Shown here: positions 17,923-27,488 of the stretch, piece after piece
How positions within the stretch are numbered: the stretch's first letter is position 1
Layout: the number at the start of each line of letters is the position of its first letter
NCBI GenBank assembly: GCA_903855995.1
Contig: CAIOAN010000002.1
Location: 1 to 64,000, forward strand
From: an uncultured Opitutia bacterium
GTDB taxonomy: Bacteria > Verrucomicrobiota > Verrucomicrobiia > Opitutales > UBA953
Length of the DNA stretch: 64,000 bases
Direction: 5' to 3'
The notes under the pieces: model-generated
The model's database searches: none
Told to the model about the DNA's origin: nothing
What the model saw: only the letters and a program-made list of their open reading frames with translations
Position numbers and translations under genes: made by a program

Positions 17923-19293
17923 ATGTTCCGACCCATCTCCAGACGCACGATGCTCCGCGGTTGCGGCGCCGCGCTCGCCCTGCCCTTGATGGAAGCGATG
18001 GTGCCGAAGGCCAAGGCCGACCAGCGCCTCGCCAAACCGCCGTTGCGCACCGCCTACTTCTTCATGCCCAACGGCGTGCACGGACAGCGCTGGCGTCCGG
18101 AAGGCAACGAGGAGAAGTTCCAACTCTCCCCTTCCTTGCAGCCGTTCAAGGGCATCCAGGACAAGATCATCCTCCTCGAGAACCTGACGAACCAGCGCAC
18201 CGCGGGACGTAACGGCCATTGGCCCAAGGTTCCCGCCTGGCTCCATGGCGGCTTCGTGAAGCGCAACGCCGGCAGCGACATCGACGTCGGCGGTGTCTCG
18301 GCCGACCAGGTCATGGCCGCCGAAATCGGCAACCAGACGCCACTGCCGAGCTTCGAGCTCGGCTTCGAACCCACCCGCTCAGGCGTCGACAACGCGGGCG
18401 GCGGCTTCGCGATGCTCTACGGCTCCCACCTTTCGTGGCGCGATCCGCACACCCCGGTCCCGAAGGAGATCGTCCCGCAGCTCGCCTTCGACCGACTCTT
18501 CCGCACCGCTTCCGCGGGCCCTGTGGTCTCGGGCTTCAATCCGAACCAGAAGGCCGTCACCGACGCGCTACAACGCGACGATCTCAGCGTGCTCGATGCC
18601 GTCATCGAGGATGCCTGGCTCATCAAGGGCAAGATCAGCTCCGCCGACCGCGTGAAACTAGAAGAGTACATGGAGTCCGTCCGCGCCGTCGAGAAGCGCC
18701 TCGAGAACACGCTCAAGCCGCAGAAGCGCTGGATCAACGCCGGTCGCTTCGACCTGCCCCGCCCCGGTCCCGGCATCCCCAAGGACCACCGCGAGCACAT
18801 GAGGCAGATGCTCGACATCCTCGCGCTCGCCTTCTGGACCGACTCCACCCGCATCAGCACCTTCATGATCGGCGACGCCCAGTCCGGCATGCGCTTCCCG
18901 TGGCTCGACGGCGTGACCAACTACTGGCACGGCATCTCGCACCACGAGAACGACGCGAACACGCTCGTCCAGTACTCGAAGATCGTCGACTGGAACGTCG
19001 CCCAGTTCGCCGGCTTCTGCCACCGCCTCGACGCCCTGAAGGAAGGAGAAGGCAGCGTCCTCGATAACAGCCAGCTCCTCTTCGGCTGCTCCATCCGCGA
19101 CGGCAACAAGCACGACATCGACGACCTGCCCTTGCTCCTCGCGGGCGGCGGCGCCGGCACGATCCGCTCCGGTCGTCGCCTCATCTCTCCGAAGAAGACC
19201 CCGATGTGCAACCTGCACCTCGCCCTCCTCCAGCGCATGGGCGTCAAGAAGGACAACTTCGGCGACAGCACCGGCGTCCTCCAGCTGGGCTGA
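17923..19293 (+). CDS. DUF1552 family protein, Tat-exported, copy 1
   Basis: 456 residues. The N terminus carries a twin-arginine signal (S-R-R-T-M-L-R-G, then a hydrophobic stretch ending A-K-A near residue 27). The body has the DUF1552 landmarks G-V-S-A-D-Q-V, F-N-P-N-Q-K, a central helix with S-V-R-A-V-E-K-R-L and the C-terminal L-L-A-G-G-G-A-G followed by P-M-C-N-L-H-L-A-L-L. Tat export implies folding, possibly with a cofactor, before transport. The family is related to DUF1501/sulfatase-like proteins and has no assigned activity. Co-directional with the DUF1592 cytochrome; the same pairing occurs twice more in the window. Confidence 0.9.
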   Translation: MFRPISRRTMLRGCGAALALPLMEAMVPKAKADQRLAKPPLRTAYFFMPNGVHGQRWRPEGNEEKFQLSPSLQPFKGIQDKIILLENLTNQRTAGRNGHWPKVPAWLHGGFVKRNAGSDIDVGGVSADQVMAAEIGNQTPLPSFELGFEPTRSGVDNAGGGFAMLYGSHLSWRDPHTPVPKEIVPQLAFDRLFRTASAGPVVSGFNPNQKAVTDALQRDDLSVLDAVIEDAWLIKGKISSADRVKLEEYMESVRAVEKRLENTLKPQKRWINAGRFDLPRPGPGIPKDHREHMRQMLDILALAFWTDSTRISTFMIGDAQSGMRFPWLDGVTNYWHGISHHENDANTLVQYSKIVDWNVAQFAGFCHRLDALKEGEGSVLDNSQLLFGCSIRDGNKHDIDDLPLLLAGGGAGTIRSGRRLISPKKTPMCNLHLALLQRMGVKKDNFGDSTGVLQLG

Positions 19294-19295
19294 AC

Positions 19296-19976
19296 GTGAA
19301 GACCCTGCTTATCATCGCCGCGATGCTCGGCGCACTTACCGCGTCCGGACTCGAACCCCTCCCGGCCTTCGGCCCGGAGAGCCGCATCTTGTTCCAAGGC
19401 GACTCGATCACGGACGGCAATCGCGGTCGCTCCCTCGACCCGAACCATATCCTTGGCCACGGCTACGCGTTCATCATCGCGGCCCGCCATGGCGCCGCCT
19501 TCCCGGAACGAAAACTCGACTTTTATAACCGCGGGGTGAGCGGCAACACGGTACTGAACCTCGATAAGCGCTGGGAGAAGGACACGCTCGCACTCAAACC
19601 TGACCTGCTCTCGGTGATGATCGGCGTGAATGATAATAGTCACGGCGTCCCGCTTGAAGCCTACGAAACCACTTACGATAAGATCCTCAGCGAGGCCAGG
19701 GCTCAGAATCCCAAACTCAAGCTCGTGCTGATGGAGCCGTTCGTCCGACACCCCGGCAAGCCGGTGCCCGAAGGTATCGTCGCCCGTCAGGCCATCGTGG
19801 CGAACTTAGCCCTCAAACATGGCGCGGCTCTCGTCCGCCTCCAGAAGCTCTTCGACGATGCTGCCGCCAAGACCGCGGATGACTACTGGGTCTGGGACAG
19901 CGTCCACCCCACCTACCGCGGCCACCAGCTGATGGCCGACGAGTGGGAACGGGTCGTCCGGGAATATTGGAAATAA
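19296..19976 (+). CDS. Secreted SGNH/GDSL hydrolase
   Basis: 226 residues from a GTG at 19296, two bases after the DUF1552 stop; this start gives a Sec signal (residues 1-17). Motifs: F-Q-G-D-S37-I-T-D-G, block II G80 in N-R-G-V-S-G-N, block III G-V-N112-D-N and the dyad D201-S-V-H204. The pattern is that of rhamnogalacturonan-acetylesterase and related carbohydrate SGNH enzymes. Its tight coupling to the first DUF1592/DUF1552 pair, like the tandem SGNH gene before the third pair, suggests the esterase and redox proteins work on the same substrate. Confidence 0.87.
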   Translation: MKTLLIIAAMLGALTASGLEPLPAFGPESRILFQGDSITDGNRGRSLDPNHILGHGYAFIIAARHGAAFPERKLDFYNRGVSGNTVLNLDKRWEKDTLALKPDLLSVMIGVNDNSHGVPLEAYETTYDKILSEARAQNPKLKLVLMEPFVRHPGKPVPEGIVARQAIVANLALKHGAALVRLQKLFDDAAAKTADDYWVWDSVHPTYRGHQLMADEWERVVREYWK

Positions 19977-20000
19977 ACGGAGAGATTTGACGCCTCCCGC

Positions 20001-20012
20001 CCCAACGTTGGG
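20001..20012. promoter_or_regulatory. 12-base perfect palindrome in gap before second DUF1592 gene
   Basis: CCCAACGTTGGG lies 43 bases before the ATG at 20055, and flanking CCGCC / GGCGG could extend the stem with a bulge. It could be an operator or part of a terminator; there is no T-run. No other use is evident. Confidence 0.3.
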
Positions 20013-20054
20013 CTGGCGGCCGCTCATCCTGGCCTCATCCTACGGAAGTCCGAC

Positions 20055-23000
20055 ATGCCCCTGCGTCGCCTCATCCTCCTCCCCTTCCTCGCCGCCCTGA
20101 CTTTCGGCGCGACCCCGGAGGCGCGCATCGACGAGAAACACCGGGCCTTCCTCAAGGAATACTGCGTGGAGTGCCACAATGCCGATAAGCAGAAGGGCAA
20201 GCTTCGGCTGGATGACATCCCCTTCACCTTGGACACCGTGCAGTGGGCCGACCGCTGGCAGAAAATCCTGAACCAGGTGAACTCCGGCGAGATGCCACCG
20301 GAGGACGCCAAGCAACCGGACAAGACCGCCAAGGCGGACTTCCTCGAGATGCTCTCGGGCACGCTGGTCACCGCGCGCAAGACCATCGGCGACTCCCGCG
20401 GCCTGATTACGATGCGACGGCTTAATCGCCGCGAATACAAGAATACCCTGCGCGACCTGCTCGGCGTCGACCTGCCCGTGAATGAACTCCCGGCCGACGG
20501 TGGCGCCGGCTCCTTCGATACCGTTGGCTCATCCCTCTTCATGTCGTCGGACCAGTTCGAACGCTACCTCGCGCTCGGGCGTCAGGCGATCGATGAACAC
20601 TTCATCCGTTTCGGCCAGCCGACGAAGGCCTTGAAGGTCCATCTGGAAGCCGAAGACTACGCCACGCCCCGGATCACGAAATCCTACGCGGAACGCGTCG
20701 ACTGCCACGATCGCTATGTCGCTTGGACGACCGCCGTCGATGCCGCCGCCGCCAAACCGGAAAACGTCGCCATCGTCGCCGCCATCCAAGCCGAGAAGAA
20801 AGGCGCCCAGACCCACCGATACTTCGAATGGAAAAGGATTCCCGGAGCACCCTCGCCTGAAAAGTTCGGCTACATCGACGAGATCCACGCGGACCAGCAG
20901 GGGCGGCGCAACTGGGTGCTCTCTGCCCCTCAGCAACGGGCCTATCTCGAGAATCCGGCCTCCAAGACCGGCTCCTTCCTCACCTACTCCGACGTCTTCG
21001 CCAACCCTTACCAGCCCTTCAACGTCCCAAGCGGCTGGCCCGCTGGAAAATACACCGTTCGCGTGCGGGTCGCCGGAACCGCCAACACCCCGAAATCCCG
21101 ACACTTCCTCGAGTTCGGCCCCTTGCAAGGCGCCGTCGCCAGCACCCACGAAGTGACGGGAACGATGGAAGCGCCTCAGCTTCTGGAATTCCCCGTCGAC
21201 ATCGTCAACGGCGGCAGCCGCGGGTTCTTCCTCCGCGAACGCGGGTCTTTCGATTCCAACGAACGTGCCCTCGAAATCTTCGGCGAAGCGCATCGACGCA
21301 ATGGGATTGGACCCGAGTTCGCCCTCTGGATCGACTGGATCGAGATCTTCAACACCGACAACTACCCCGCCGCCCACAAGGAACGCCGCGAGGTCGAACT
21401 GCACGCCAACCGCATGGTCGGCGGCACGTATGACGGCTACTACAAGGGAGGCAACGAGGCCGCTAAGGCCTTCCTCGCCACGGGGAAGCCTCAGAAAGGT
21501 ATTCCCGACGCGCAAGAGGCCAAGTTCCGGGTAAAGGTCTTCGGACAGCACGGACCAAGCTTTGAACGTTACCTCAACGACCCCCTCACCAAGACCGGCG
21601 CCTACCTGACGATTTACAACGTCCACACCGAGGAGGTCATCACCCTGCCGCCGGATCAACCTTCTAACTGGCTGAAGACCCAGCACAGCATCGAGAATAC
21701 CCCACCCGGACAATACGTGGTCCGCTTCCGCATCGGTGCGGTGAAAGGCACACCGAAGGAACGTCACTTCGTCGAACTCGGCACCCGCAAGTCGGGCGAA
21801 AAGGATTTCACTCTTTTACAGGCCTTCCAAGTCAGCGGCACCACCGACGAACCCCAGACCATCGAGGTACCCGTCACCCTTACCATCGGTAGCCCGCGGA
21901 CTTTCGTGCTGCGCGAAAAGCGCGACGTGAAACTCGACTTTGAAATCTATAATGCCGCACAGAAAGCCACCGGCGTAGGTCCGCCCTCCGCCCTTTGGAT
22001 TGATTGGGTCGAATGGGAAGGCCCGCTGAAGACACTGGCCGCCAGGGCGACAGCGACACCGGTACTTTCAGCCAACACCCAAGGCCTCACGGAACGCGAT
22101 TACGCCCGAGAAATCATCGCGAAGTTCGCGCTCCGCGCCTTCCGCGACAAGAGCCCCAGCGCGAGCTACCTCGACAAGCTCGTGGCGCTCTACGACGTGC
22201 GCCGCAAAGCAGGCGCGAGCTTCGAGAGCGCGCTGAAGGACCCGTTGAGCGTCATCCTGACTTCGCCCGGCTTCCTCTACCTCGCCGAACCGAACGAGGA
22301 GAAGACGGTGCGACCGCTCGATGCCAACGAACTCGCTGTCCGGCTTTCTTATTTCCTGTGGAGCGCCCCGCCCGACGACACCCTGCTCGCCCTCGCCCGC
22401 AACGGCGACCTAAAGAAACCCGCCGTCCTCGCCCGTGAAGTCGATCGCATGCTCGCGAGCCCCAAGGCGGATGAGTTCGTCCGTGGCTTCGTCCATCAGT
22501 GGCTCGGCCTGGCGCGTCTCGACTTCTTCCAGTTCGACACGAAGCAGTATCGTGATTTCGACGATAGCACCAAGGGCGCGGCCCGTCAGGAGGTCTACGA
22601 GACCTTCGCCCATCTCCTCCGCCAGAACGAAAGCCTGACCAAGCTGATCAAGAATGACCAGGTCTACGTCAACGGCCTCCTCGCCAACTACTACGGACTG
22701 GACGGTATCGCCGGCGACAGCTTCCGGAAGGTGAACCTGCCGAAGGATTCTCCGCGCGGCGGCCTGCTTGGCATGGCGGCGATCCTCGCCATGGGCAGCA
22801 ACGGCCGCGACACTAGCCCGGTCGAACGCGGCGCCTGGATCCTCCGCAAGATCATGCACGAGCCCCCGCCCCCGGCCCCGCCGAACGTGCCTCAACTGAA
22901 CCGTCTCGAAAACAAGATTCTCTCCACACGGGAACGGCTGGCCGCCCACCAAGAGCAGCCCCAGTGCGCCCAATGCCACCGGAAGATCGACCCCATCGGC

Positions 23001-23345
23001 TTCGGCTTCGAGAACTTCAACGCCGCCGGCAAGTGGCGCACCTCGGAGACCTACGAGAAGAAAGGCGTCGGCAGCAAGACGTGGCCCATCGACCCCGCCG
23101 GGAATTTCTACAAAGGCGCGCACTTCAAGGATTACTTCGAATTGCGCGATCAGCTCGCCTCGAAGCCCGAGAAATTCGCCCGCGGCTTCAGCGAAGCCCT
23201 CGTCGAATACGGCATGGGACGTCCGTTCGGCTTCCTCGACGAACCCCTCGCCGTGGAGATGATCACCCAGGCTCGCGGACAGGATTACCAGATGGCAGCG
23301 TTCATCCGCGCCCTCGTCCTCTCCGAAACTTTCCAAACCAAATAA
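20055..23345 (+). CDS. DUF1592-family secreted c-type cytochrome with duplicated beta-sandwich insert, copy 2
   Basis: 1096 residues, much longer than copies 1 (763) and 3 (873). Sec signal (1-19), haem motifs C37-V-E-C40-H41 and C971-A-Q-C974-H975. DUF1587 (R-R-L-N-R-R-E-Y-K-N-T-L) is followed by two related modules, about residues 271-433 and 491-658, that share F/Y-L-T-I/Y-x-V, P-S-x-W, Y-V/T-V-R-x-R, P-K-x-R-H-F-x-E-x-G and a closing A-L-W-I-D-W-x-E. They look like carbohydrate-binding beta-sandwiches. DUF1592, DUF1588 and DUF1585 follow. Probable secreted redox protein that holds a polymer through its inserts. Paired with the DUF1552 gene two bases downstream. Confidence 0.9.
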   Translation: MPLRRLILLPFLAALTFGATPEARIDEKHRAFLKEYCVECHNADKQKGKLRLDDIPFTLDTVQWADRWQKILNQVNSGEMPPEDAKQPDKTAKADFLEMLSGTLVTARKTIGDSRGLITMRRLNRREYKNTLRDLLGVDLPVNELPADGGAGSFDTVGSSLFMSSDQFERYLALGRQAIDEHFIRFGQPTKALKVHLEAEDYATPRITKSYAERVDCHDRYVAWTTAVDAAAAKPENVAIVAAIQAEKKGAQTHRYFEWKRIPGAPSPEKFGYIDEIHADQQGRRNWVLSAPQQRAYLENPASKTGSFLTYSDVFANPYQPFNVPSGWPAGKYTVRVRVAGTANTPKSRHFLEFGPLQGAVASTHEVTGTMEAPQLLEFPVDIVNGGSRGFFLRERGSFDSNERALEIFGEAHRRNGIGPEFALWIDWIEIFNTDNYPAAHKERREVELHANRMVGGTYDGYYKGGNEAAKAFLATGKPQKGIPDAQEAKFRVKVFGQHGPSFERYLNDPLTKTGAYLTIYNVHTEEVITLPPDQPSNWLKTQHSIENTPPGQYVVRFRIGAVKGTPKERHFVELGTRKSGEKDFTLLQAFQVSGTTDEPQTIEVPVTLTIGSPRTFVLREKRDVKLDFEIYNAAQKATGVGPPSALWIDWVEWEGPLKTLAARATATPVLSANTQGLTERDYAREIIAKFALRAFRDKSPSASYLDKLVALYDVRRKAGASFESALKDPLSVILTSPGFLYLAEPNEEKTVRPLDANELAVRLSYFLWSAPPDDTLLALARNGDLKKPAVLAREVDRMLASPKADEFVRGFVHQWLGLARLDFFQFDTKQYRDFDDSTKGAARQEVYETFAHLLRQNESLTKLIKNDQVYVNGLLANYYGLDGIAGDSFRKVNLPKDSPRGGLLGMAAILAMGSNGRDTSPVERGAWILRKIMHEPPPPAPPNVPQLNRLENKILSTRERLAAHQEQPQCAQCHRKIDPIGFGFENFNAAGKWRTSETYEKKGVGSKTWPIDPAGNFYKGAHFKDYFELRDQLASKPEKFARGFSEALVEYGMGRPFGFLDEPLAVEMITQARGQDYQMAAFIRALVLSETFQTK

Positions 23346-23347
23346 CC

Positions 23348-24634
23348 ATGAGCTCCTCCCACCTCAGTCGAAGGCACTTCCTCCGGGCCGCCGGCACGCT
23401 GATCGCCCTGCCCGCGCTCACCTCGATGGGCTTCAAGGCGTTCGCGGCCGAGAAAGCCGTCACTCACCCTAAGCGCATGGTCTTCCTCGGGTTCGGCTAC
23501 GGCGTCACCAACGAGACCTGGTTCCCAAAACTCACCGACACCGGCGCAAGCTACGCGTTGCCGGAAGGCCTCGCACCGCTGGCCGAGCACAAGAAGGACT
23601 TCACCCTCGTGCAGGGCCTCTCGAACAAGTTCAGCGACGAAGCACACTGGGGCAGCACGTTCTGGTTGACGGGCGCCAACCGCTATTCCGAGCCGGGTCA
23701 GAGTTTCCATAATGGTATCTCTGCGGATCAAGTCGCGGCCGCGAAACTCGGTATGGACACCCGTTACGGGTCCATCCGCCTCGACTGCGCCAACGCGGTC
23801 GACTCCGGCCACGGCCCGGGCTCGATGGCTTGGGATGCGCGCGGCAAACCGCTGACCGGGCACGAAAACCCGGTCGCGGCCTACCACCGCCTCTTCTCCG
23901 ACGAGACCATGCCGCTCGCCCAGCGCCAGGCCTTGCTCGCCCAGCAGCGCAGCGTGCTCGATGCCGTGCTCGAAGACGCCGCCCGCGTGCGCCGCGGACT
24001 CTCGCGTAGTGACGTCGATAAGCTCGATGAATATTTCCAGAGCGTGCGCGACATCGAACTCCGCCTGTCCAAGGATGAGCAGTGGCTCGATCGCCCCAAG
24101 GCCCGCGCCCCCTTCCCCGAGCCCAAGCCAGGGCTTGCCGGTAAAGATGAGATCAAGGTGATGTATGACCTCATCGTCGCCGCGCTCCAGACCGACAGCA
24201 CCCGCTTCCTAACCTACCGCCAGCCCGTCAGCGCCTTGCTGGCCAGCCTCAATATCAAAGTGGCTTCGCACGACATGAGCCACTACTCCCCGGGTGAGCG
24301 CATGGAAGCGGCACAGAAGCGCGACCTCGAGCAAAGCAAGTTACTCGCCGGCCTGCTCACCAAACTCAAAGCCACCAAGGAAGCCGACGGCAGCAGCCTC
24401 TTCGACCATACCACGGTCGCGTACGGCAGCAACATCCGCACCGTTCACTATCTGGACAACTGCCCGACGTTGATCGCCGGCGGCGGCTCCGGCATCCGCC
24501 TCGGCCAGCACCTCGCGCTCCAGGGCAAGAGCACCCCGTTGTGCAACCTGTGGCTGACGCTCCTGCAAGGTAGCGGCGCCAAGGTGGATAGCCACGGCGA
24601 TAGCAACGGCATCATCAAGGAACTGACGGCCTAA
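23348..24634 (+). CDS. DUF1552 family protein, Tat-exported, copy 2
   Basis: 428 residues from ATG 23348, two bases after the cytochrome stop; a much longer open frame upstream lies inside the cytochrome gene and is not used. The twin-arginine signal is S-R-R-H-F-L-R-A-A-G with a hydrophobic stretch to A-F-A-A near 28. Later landmarks match the family: G-I-S-A-D-Q-V-A-A-A-K, Y-F-Q-S-V-R-D-I-E-L-R-L, T-D-S-T-R-F, an active-site-like S-H-D-M-S-H, and I-A-G-G-G-S-G with P-L-C-N-L-W-L-T-L-L. Function unknown; expected to be the exported partner of the DUF1592 cytochrome. Confidence 0.9.
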   Translation: MSSSHLSRRHFLRAAGTLIALPALTSMGFKAFAAEKAVTHPKRMVFLGFGYGVTNETWFPKLTDTGASYALPEGLAPLAEHKKDFTLVQGLSNKFSDEAHWGSTFWLTGANRYSEPGQSFHNGISADQVAAAKLGMDTRYGSIRLDCANAVDSGHGPGSMAWDARGKPLTGHENPVAAYHRLFSDETMPLAQRQALLAQQRSVLDAVLEDAARVRRGLSRSDVDKLDEYFQSVRDIELRLSKDEQWLDRPKARAPFPEPKPGLAGKDEIKVMYDLIVAALQTDSTRFLTYRQPVSALLASLNIKVASHDMSHYSPGERMEAAQKRDLEQSKLLAGLLTKLKATKEADGSSLFDHTTVAYGSNIRTVHYLDNCPTLIAGGGSGIRLGQHLALQGKSTPLCNLWLTLLQGSGAKVDSHGDSNGIIKELTA

Positions 24635-24651
24635 TGGCCTGGAGGCAGAAT

Positions 24652-24670
24652 AATGGGGTCTGACCCCATT
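24652..24670. repeat. GGGGTCTGACCCC palindrome
   Basis: Arms of nine bases (24652-24660 and 24662-24670) around a single central T. It is a short version of the palindrome at 6144-6185, and lies between the second DUF1552 gene and the sulfatase. Confidence 0.65.
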
Positions 24671-24678
24671 TTCTACCT

Positions 24679-24706
24679 TTGCACCGCTCGGCCTTTGGTC
24701 TGTATC
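24679..24706 (+). promoter_or_regulatory. Possible promoter of first sulfatase gene
   Basis: TTGCAC at 24679-24684, 16 bases, then TGTATC at 24701-24706, 14 bases before the ATG at 24721. The -35 half is close to the housekeeping consensus; it lacks the AACC of the ECF-like sites. It directly follows the palindrome. Confidence 0.35.
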
Positions 24707-24720
24707 TTGGCCCTGCCCCC

Positions 24721-26331
24721 ATGCGCCCGCTCTTCGCCCTGCTTTTCGCCACGTTCACGGCCTTCGCCGCGACCCCGCCGAACGTGGTGCTCATCCTCGC
24801 CGATGACCTCGGCTATTCCGACCTCGGTTGCTACGGCAGCGAGATCGCCACGCCAAACCTGGACGGCCTCGCGAATAACGGCGTGCGCTTCACGCAGTTC
24901 TATAACACGGCCCGTTGCTGGCCTTCACGCGCCGCCCTACTCACGGGCTACTACGCCCAGGAAGTACACCGCGACGGCATGACCGGCATCGGCGGGGGCG
25001 GCCAAGGCGTCCGTCAATCCTGGGCCCGCCTGCTCCCCGATTTCCTGAAGCCAGCGGGCTACCGGACTTATCATAGCGGCAAGTGGCACATCGATGGCAA
25101 GGTGCTCGCGGCTGGTTTCGATCGCTCACTCAACCTGGAGAACCAGGGCAATTACTTCACCGCCAAGGGTAACTTGATCGACGACGTCCCGGTCAAGGTG
25201 CCGGCCGATGAGAAAGGCTACTACGCGAGTATCGCCGTGGCCGACCACGCGATTGAGTGCCTCAAGGACCACGCGGCCAACTACAAGGGAAAGCCCTTCT
25301 TCCACTACATCCCCTTCATCTCTCCACACTTCCCTCTCCACGCCCTGCCACAGGACATCGCCAAATACCACGACAAGTATCTCGCTGGCTGGGAGGCCCT
25401 GCGCGCCTCGCGCTTCGAACGCCAGAAGGCCATGGGCATCACGAACACCACACTGTCCGCCCTTGAGCGCGATGTCGGCCCGCCCTACGATTTCCCTGAT
25501 GCGATGAAGAAACTCGGCTCCGGCGAAGTGAACCGCCCGCTGCCCTGGGCGGAACTCACCGACGAACAGCGCCGCTTCCAAGCCACGAAGATGGCCATCC
25601 ACGCCGCGATGGTCGACCGCATGGACCAGGAGATTGGCCGCATCATCGCTCAGCTCAAGGCCATGGGCGCCTACGAGAACACGCTCATCCTCTTCGCCTC
25701 CGACAACGGCGCCAGCGCCGAGATTATGGTGCGCAACGGCGGCCATGACCCCCAGGCTGAGATGGGCAGCGCCGCGACCTACCTCTGCCTCGGGCCCGGC
25801 TTCTCCAGCGCGGCCAACACGCCACACCGTCGACATAAGACCTGGGTGCACGAAGGCGGTATCAGCACGCCCCTCATCGCTCATTGGCCAGCCGGCATCG
25901 CGGCCCAAGGCGAACTCCGCCACACGCCGGGACACTTCGTCGACATCGTGCCGACCATCCTTGACCTCGCCGGCGTGCAGAAACCGACCGATTGGAAGGG
26001 GCAACCCATCCCACCTGCGCCAGGCATGAGCCTCGTCGCCGCCCTGAAAAGCGATATCACGATCGAGCGCCCGAGCCTCTGGTGGCTCCATGAAGAGAAC
26101 AAGGCCATCCGCGTCGGCGACTACAAGATCGTCGCCGCCAAGGGCGACGCCTGGGAACTCTACGACCTGAAAACCGATCGCGCCGAACAGAATAACCTCG
26201 CCACCAAGATGCCCGATAAGGTCAAAGAACTCGCTGCCCTCTGGCAGAAGCAAGCCGACGAGATTGCCGCCGTCGCCAAGCTCACCCTGAACGAACAGCC
26301 TAAAGGCAAAGCCAAGAAGAACGCCCACTAA
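24721..26331 (+). CDS. Secreted sulfatase (formylglycine-dependent, type I)
   Basis: 536 residues from ATG 24721 with Sec signal (1-17). The metal-binding L-A-D28-D29 is followed by the formylglycine motif C66-W-P-S-R70, so the enzyme is expected to need a formylglycine-generating enzyme, which is not in the window. Further landmarks include S-G-K-W-H, the L-F-A-S-D-N-G motif near 325 and H-K-T-W-V-H-E-G-G-I. Type I sulfatases remove sulfate esters from glycans or aromatics. The C terminus ends in a lysine-rich tail. It is followed 32 bases later by an esterase, consistent with joint removal of substituents. Confidence 0.92.
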   Translation: MRPLFALLFATFTAFAATPPNVVLILADDLGYSDLGCYGSEIATPNLDGLANNGVRFTQFYNTARCWPSRAALLTGYYAQEVHRDGMTGIGGGGQGVRQSWARLLPDFLKPAGYRTYHSGKWHIDGKVLAAGFDRSLNLENQGNYFTAKGNLIDDVPVKVPADEKGYYASIAVADHAIECLKDHAANYKGKPFFHYIPFISPHFPLHALPQDIAKYHDKYLAGWEALRASRFERQKAMGITNTTLSALERDVGPPYDFPDAMKKLGSGEVNRPLPWAELTDEQRRFQATKMAIHAAMVDRMDQEIGRIIAQLKAMGAYENTLILFASDNGASAEIMVRNGGHDPQAEMGSAATYLCLGPGFSSAANTPHRRHKTWVHEGGISTPLIAHWPAGIAAQGELRHTPGHFVDIVPTILDLAGVQKPTDWKGQPIPPAPGMSLVAALKSDITIERPSLWWLHEENKAIRVGDYKIVAAKGDAWELYDLKTDRAEQNNLATKMPDKVKELAALWQKQADEIAAVAKLTLNEQPKGKAKKNAH

Positions 26332-26363
26332 GCCAGCTTGCCCCTACCCCTATCCCTAATCTC

Positions 26364-27488
26364 ATGCGCTCCCTCCTCGCCCTCCTGCTGCTAGCCCCGC
26401 TGGCCGTACTGAATGCCGCCGACGCCCCGAAGGCCCCTGCTCAAAAGAAGCAGGACCGACCGACGCCGCCCACGCGCGCCTTTGACGCCCCGGGTGCACC
26501 GAAGTTCATTCCGCTTAACGGCAAGCAGACCCTCGAAGACGGCGACTACCTCGTCGGACCCGACTACGTCGCGGTCCCTGAATCCAAGGCCAACCCCGCC
26601 GTACCTCAGGGTAAGGTCCAGCAGTTCCAGATCGATTCGAAGACCACGCAGCGCTTCAACCCCGGTATCGCCCGCGACACCTTCGGCACGCCCGACCCAA
26701 AGAACCCGAAGACCCTCATCGTTGATATTCATAATATCGACTACAAGCGCACGATCACGGTCTACGTACCGGCGCAATACGTCCCCGGTACCGCCGCCCC
26801 GCTCCTCGTGACGCACGATGGGCCCGGCCTCGGCAAGCCGGACATGAATACGGCGCACATCCTCGACAACCTCATCGCCGCGAAGCGCATCCCAGCCCTC
26901 ATCATGGTCCAGATCGCCAACGGTGGCGGCGACGCCCAGGGCCACGAACGCGGCAAGGAATACGACACGATGTCCGGCCTCTATGCCGAATACATCCAGC
27001 ACGAGGTGCTGCCGCTCGTAGAGAAGAACTACGGCGTAAAGTTCACGTCTGACCCCGAAGGCCGCGCCACGATGGGCACGAGCTCCGGCGGTTCCGCCGC
27101 GCTGATCATGGCCTGGTATCACCCCGAATGGTTCCGCCGCGTGCTCACCCTCTCCGGCACGTTCGTGAACCAGCAGTGGCCTTTCGACCCCAAGACCCCG
27201 GGCGGCGCCTGGGATTTCCACGACACCCTCATCCCCCAGAGCGAGCGCAAGCCCATCCGCCTCTACATGGCCGTCGGCGACCGCGACAACTACAACCCCA
27301 ACGTCATGCGCGACGGCATGCATGACTGGGTCGAAGCCAACCACCGCATGGCCAAGGTCCTCAAAGACAAGGGCTATCATTACCAGTACCTCTTCTGCCA
27401 GAACTCCGGCCACGGCGTCGGCAATGCCCGCGGTCAGATCCTCCCCGGCGCCCTCGAGTGGCTCTGGCAGGGATACCAGGCCCGCTGA
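26364..27488 (+). CDS. Secreted esterase, Fes/esterase-D-like alpha/beta hydrolase
   Basis: 374 residues with Sec signal (1-19) and a Lys/Pro-rich linker to about residue 40. The esterase pattern is D-Y-K-R-T-I-T-V-Y-V-P (127-137), L-L-V-T-H-D-G at 147-153, nucleophile S240 in G-T-S-S-G-G, acid D306 or D308 in V-G-D-R-D-N, and H350 in S-G-H-G. This matches ferric-enterobactin-esterase/feruloyl-esterase-like CE1 proteins. A carbohydrate or feruloyl ester is more likely than a siderophore here because no iron-uptake genes are near. Probably co-transcribed with the sulfatase. Confidence 0.82.
   Translation: MRSLLALLLLAPLAVLNAADAPKAPAQKKQDRPTPPTRAFDAPGAPKFIPLNGKQTLEDGDYLVGPDYVAVPESKANPAVPQGKVQQFQIDSKTTQRFNPGIARDTFGTPDPKNPKTLIVDIHNIDYKRTITVYVPAQYVPGTAAPLLVTHDGPGLGKPDMNTAHILDNLIAAKRIPALIMVQIANGGGDAQGHERGKEYDTMSGLYAEYIQHEVLPLVEKNYGVKFTSDPEGRATMGTSSGGSAALIMAWYHPEWFRRVLTLSGTFVNQQWPFDPKTPGGAWDFHDTLIPQSERKPIRLYMAVGDRDNYNPNVMRDGMHDWVEANHRMAKVLKDKGYHYQYLFCQNSGHGVGNARGQILPGALEWLWQGYQAR

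Noticed and set aside
16576-18246. 556-codon antisense frame spanning the first DUF1592/DUF1552 junction
   Set aside because: Composition artefact; it crosses two well-supported genes and their gap.
22964-23347. N-terminal extension of the second DUF1552 protein
   Set aside because: The extension lies wholly inside the cytochrome gene; ATG 23348 gives the Tat signal.
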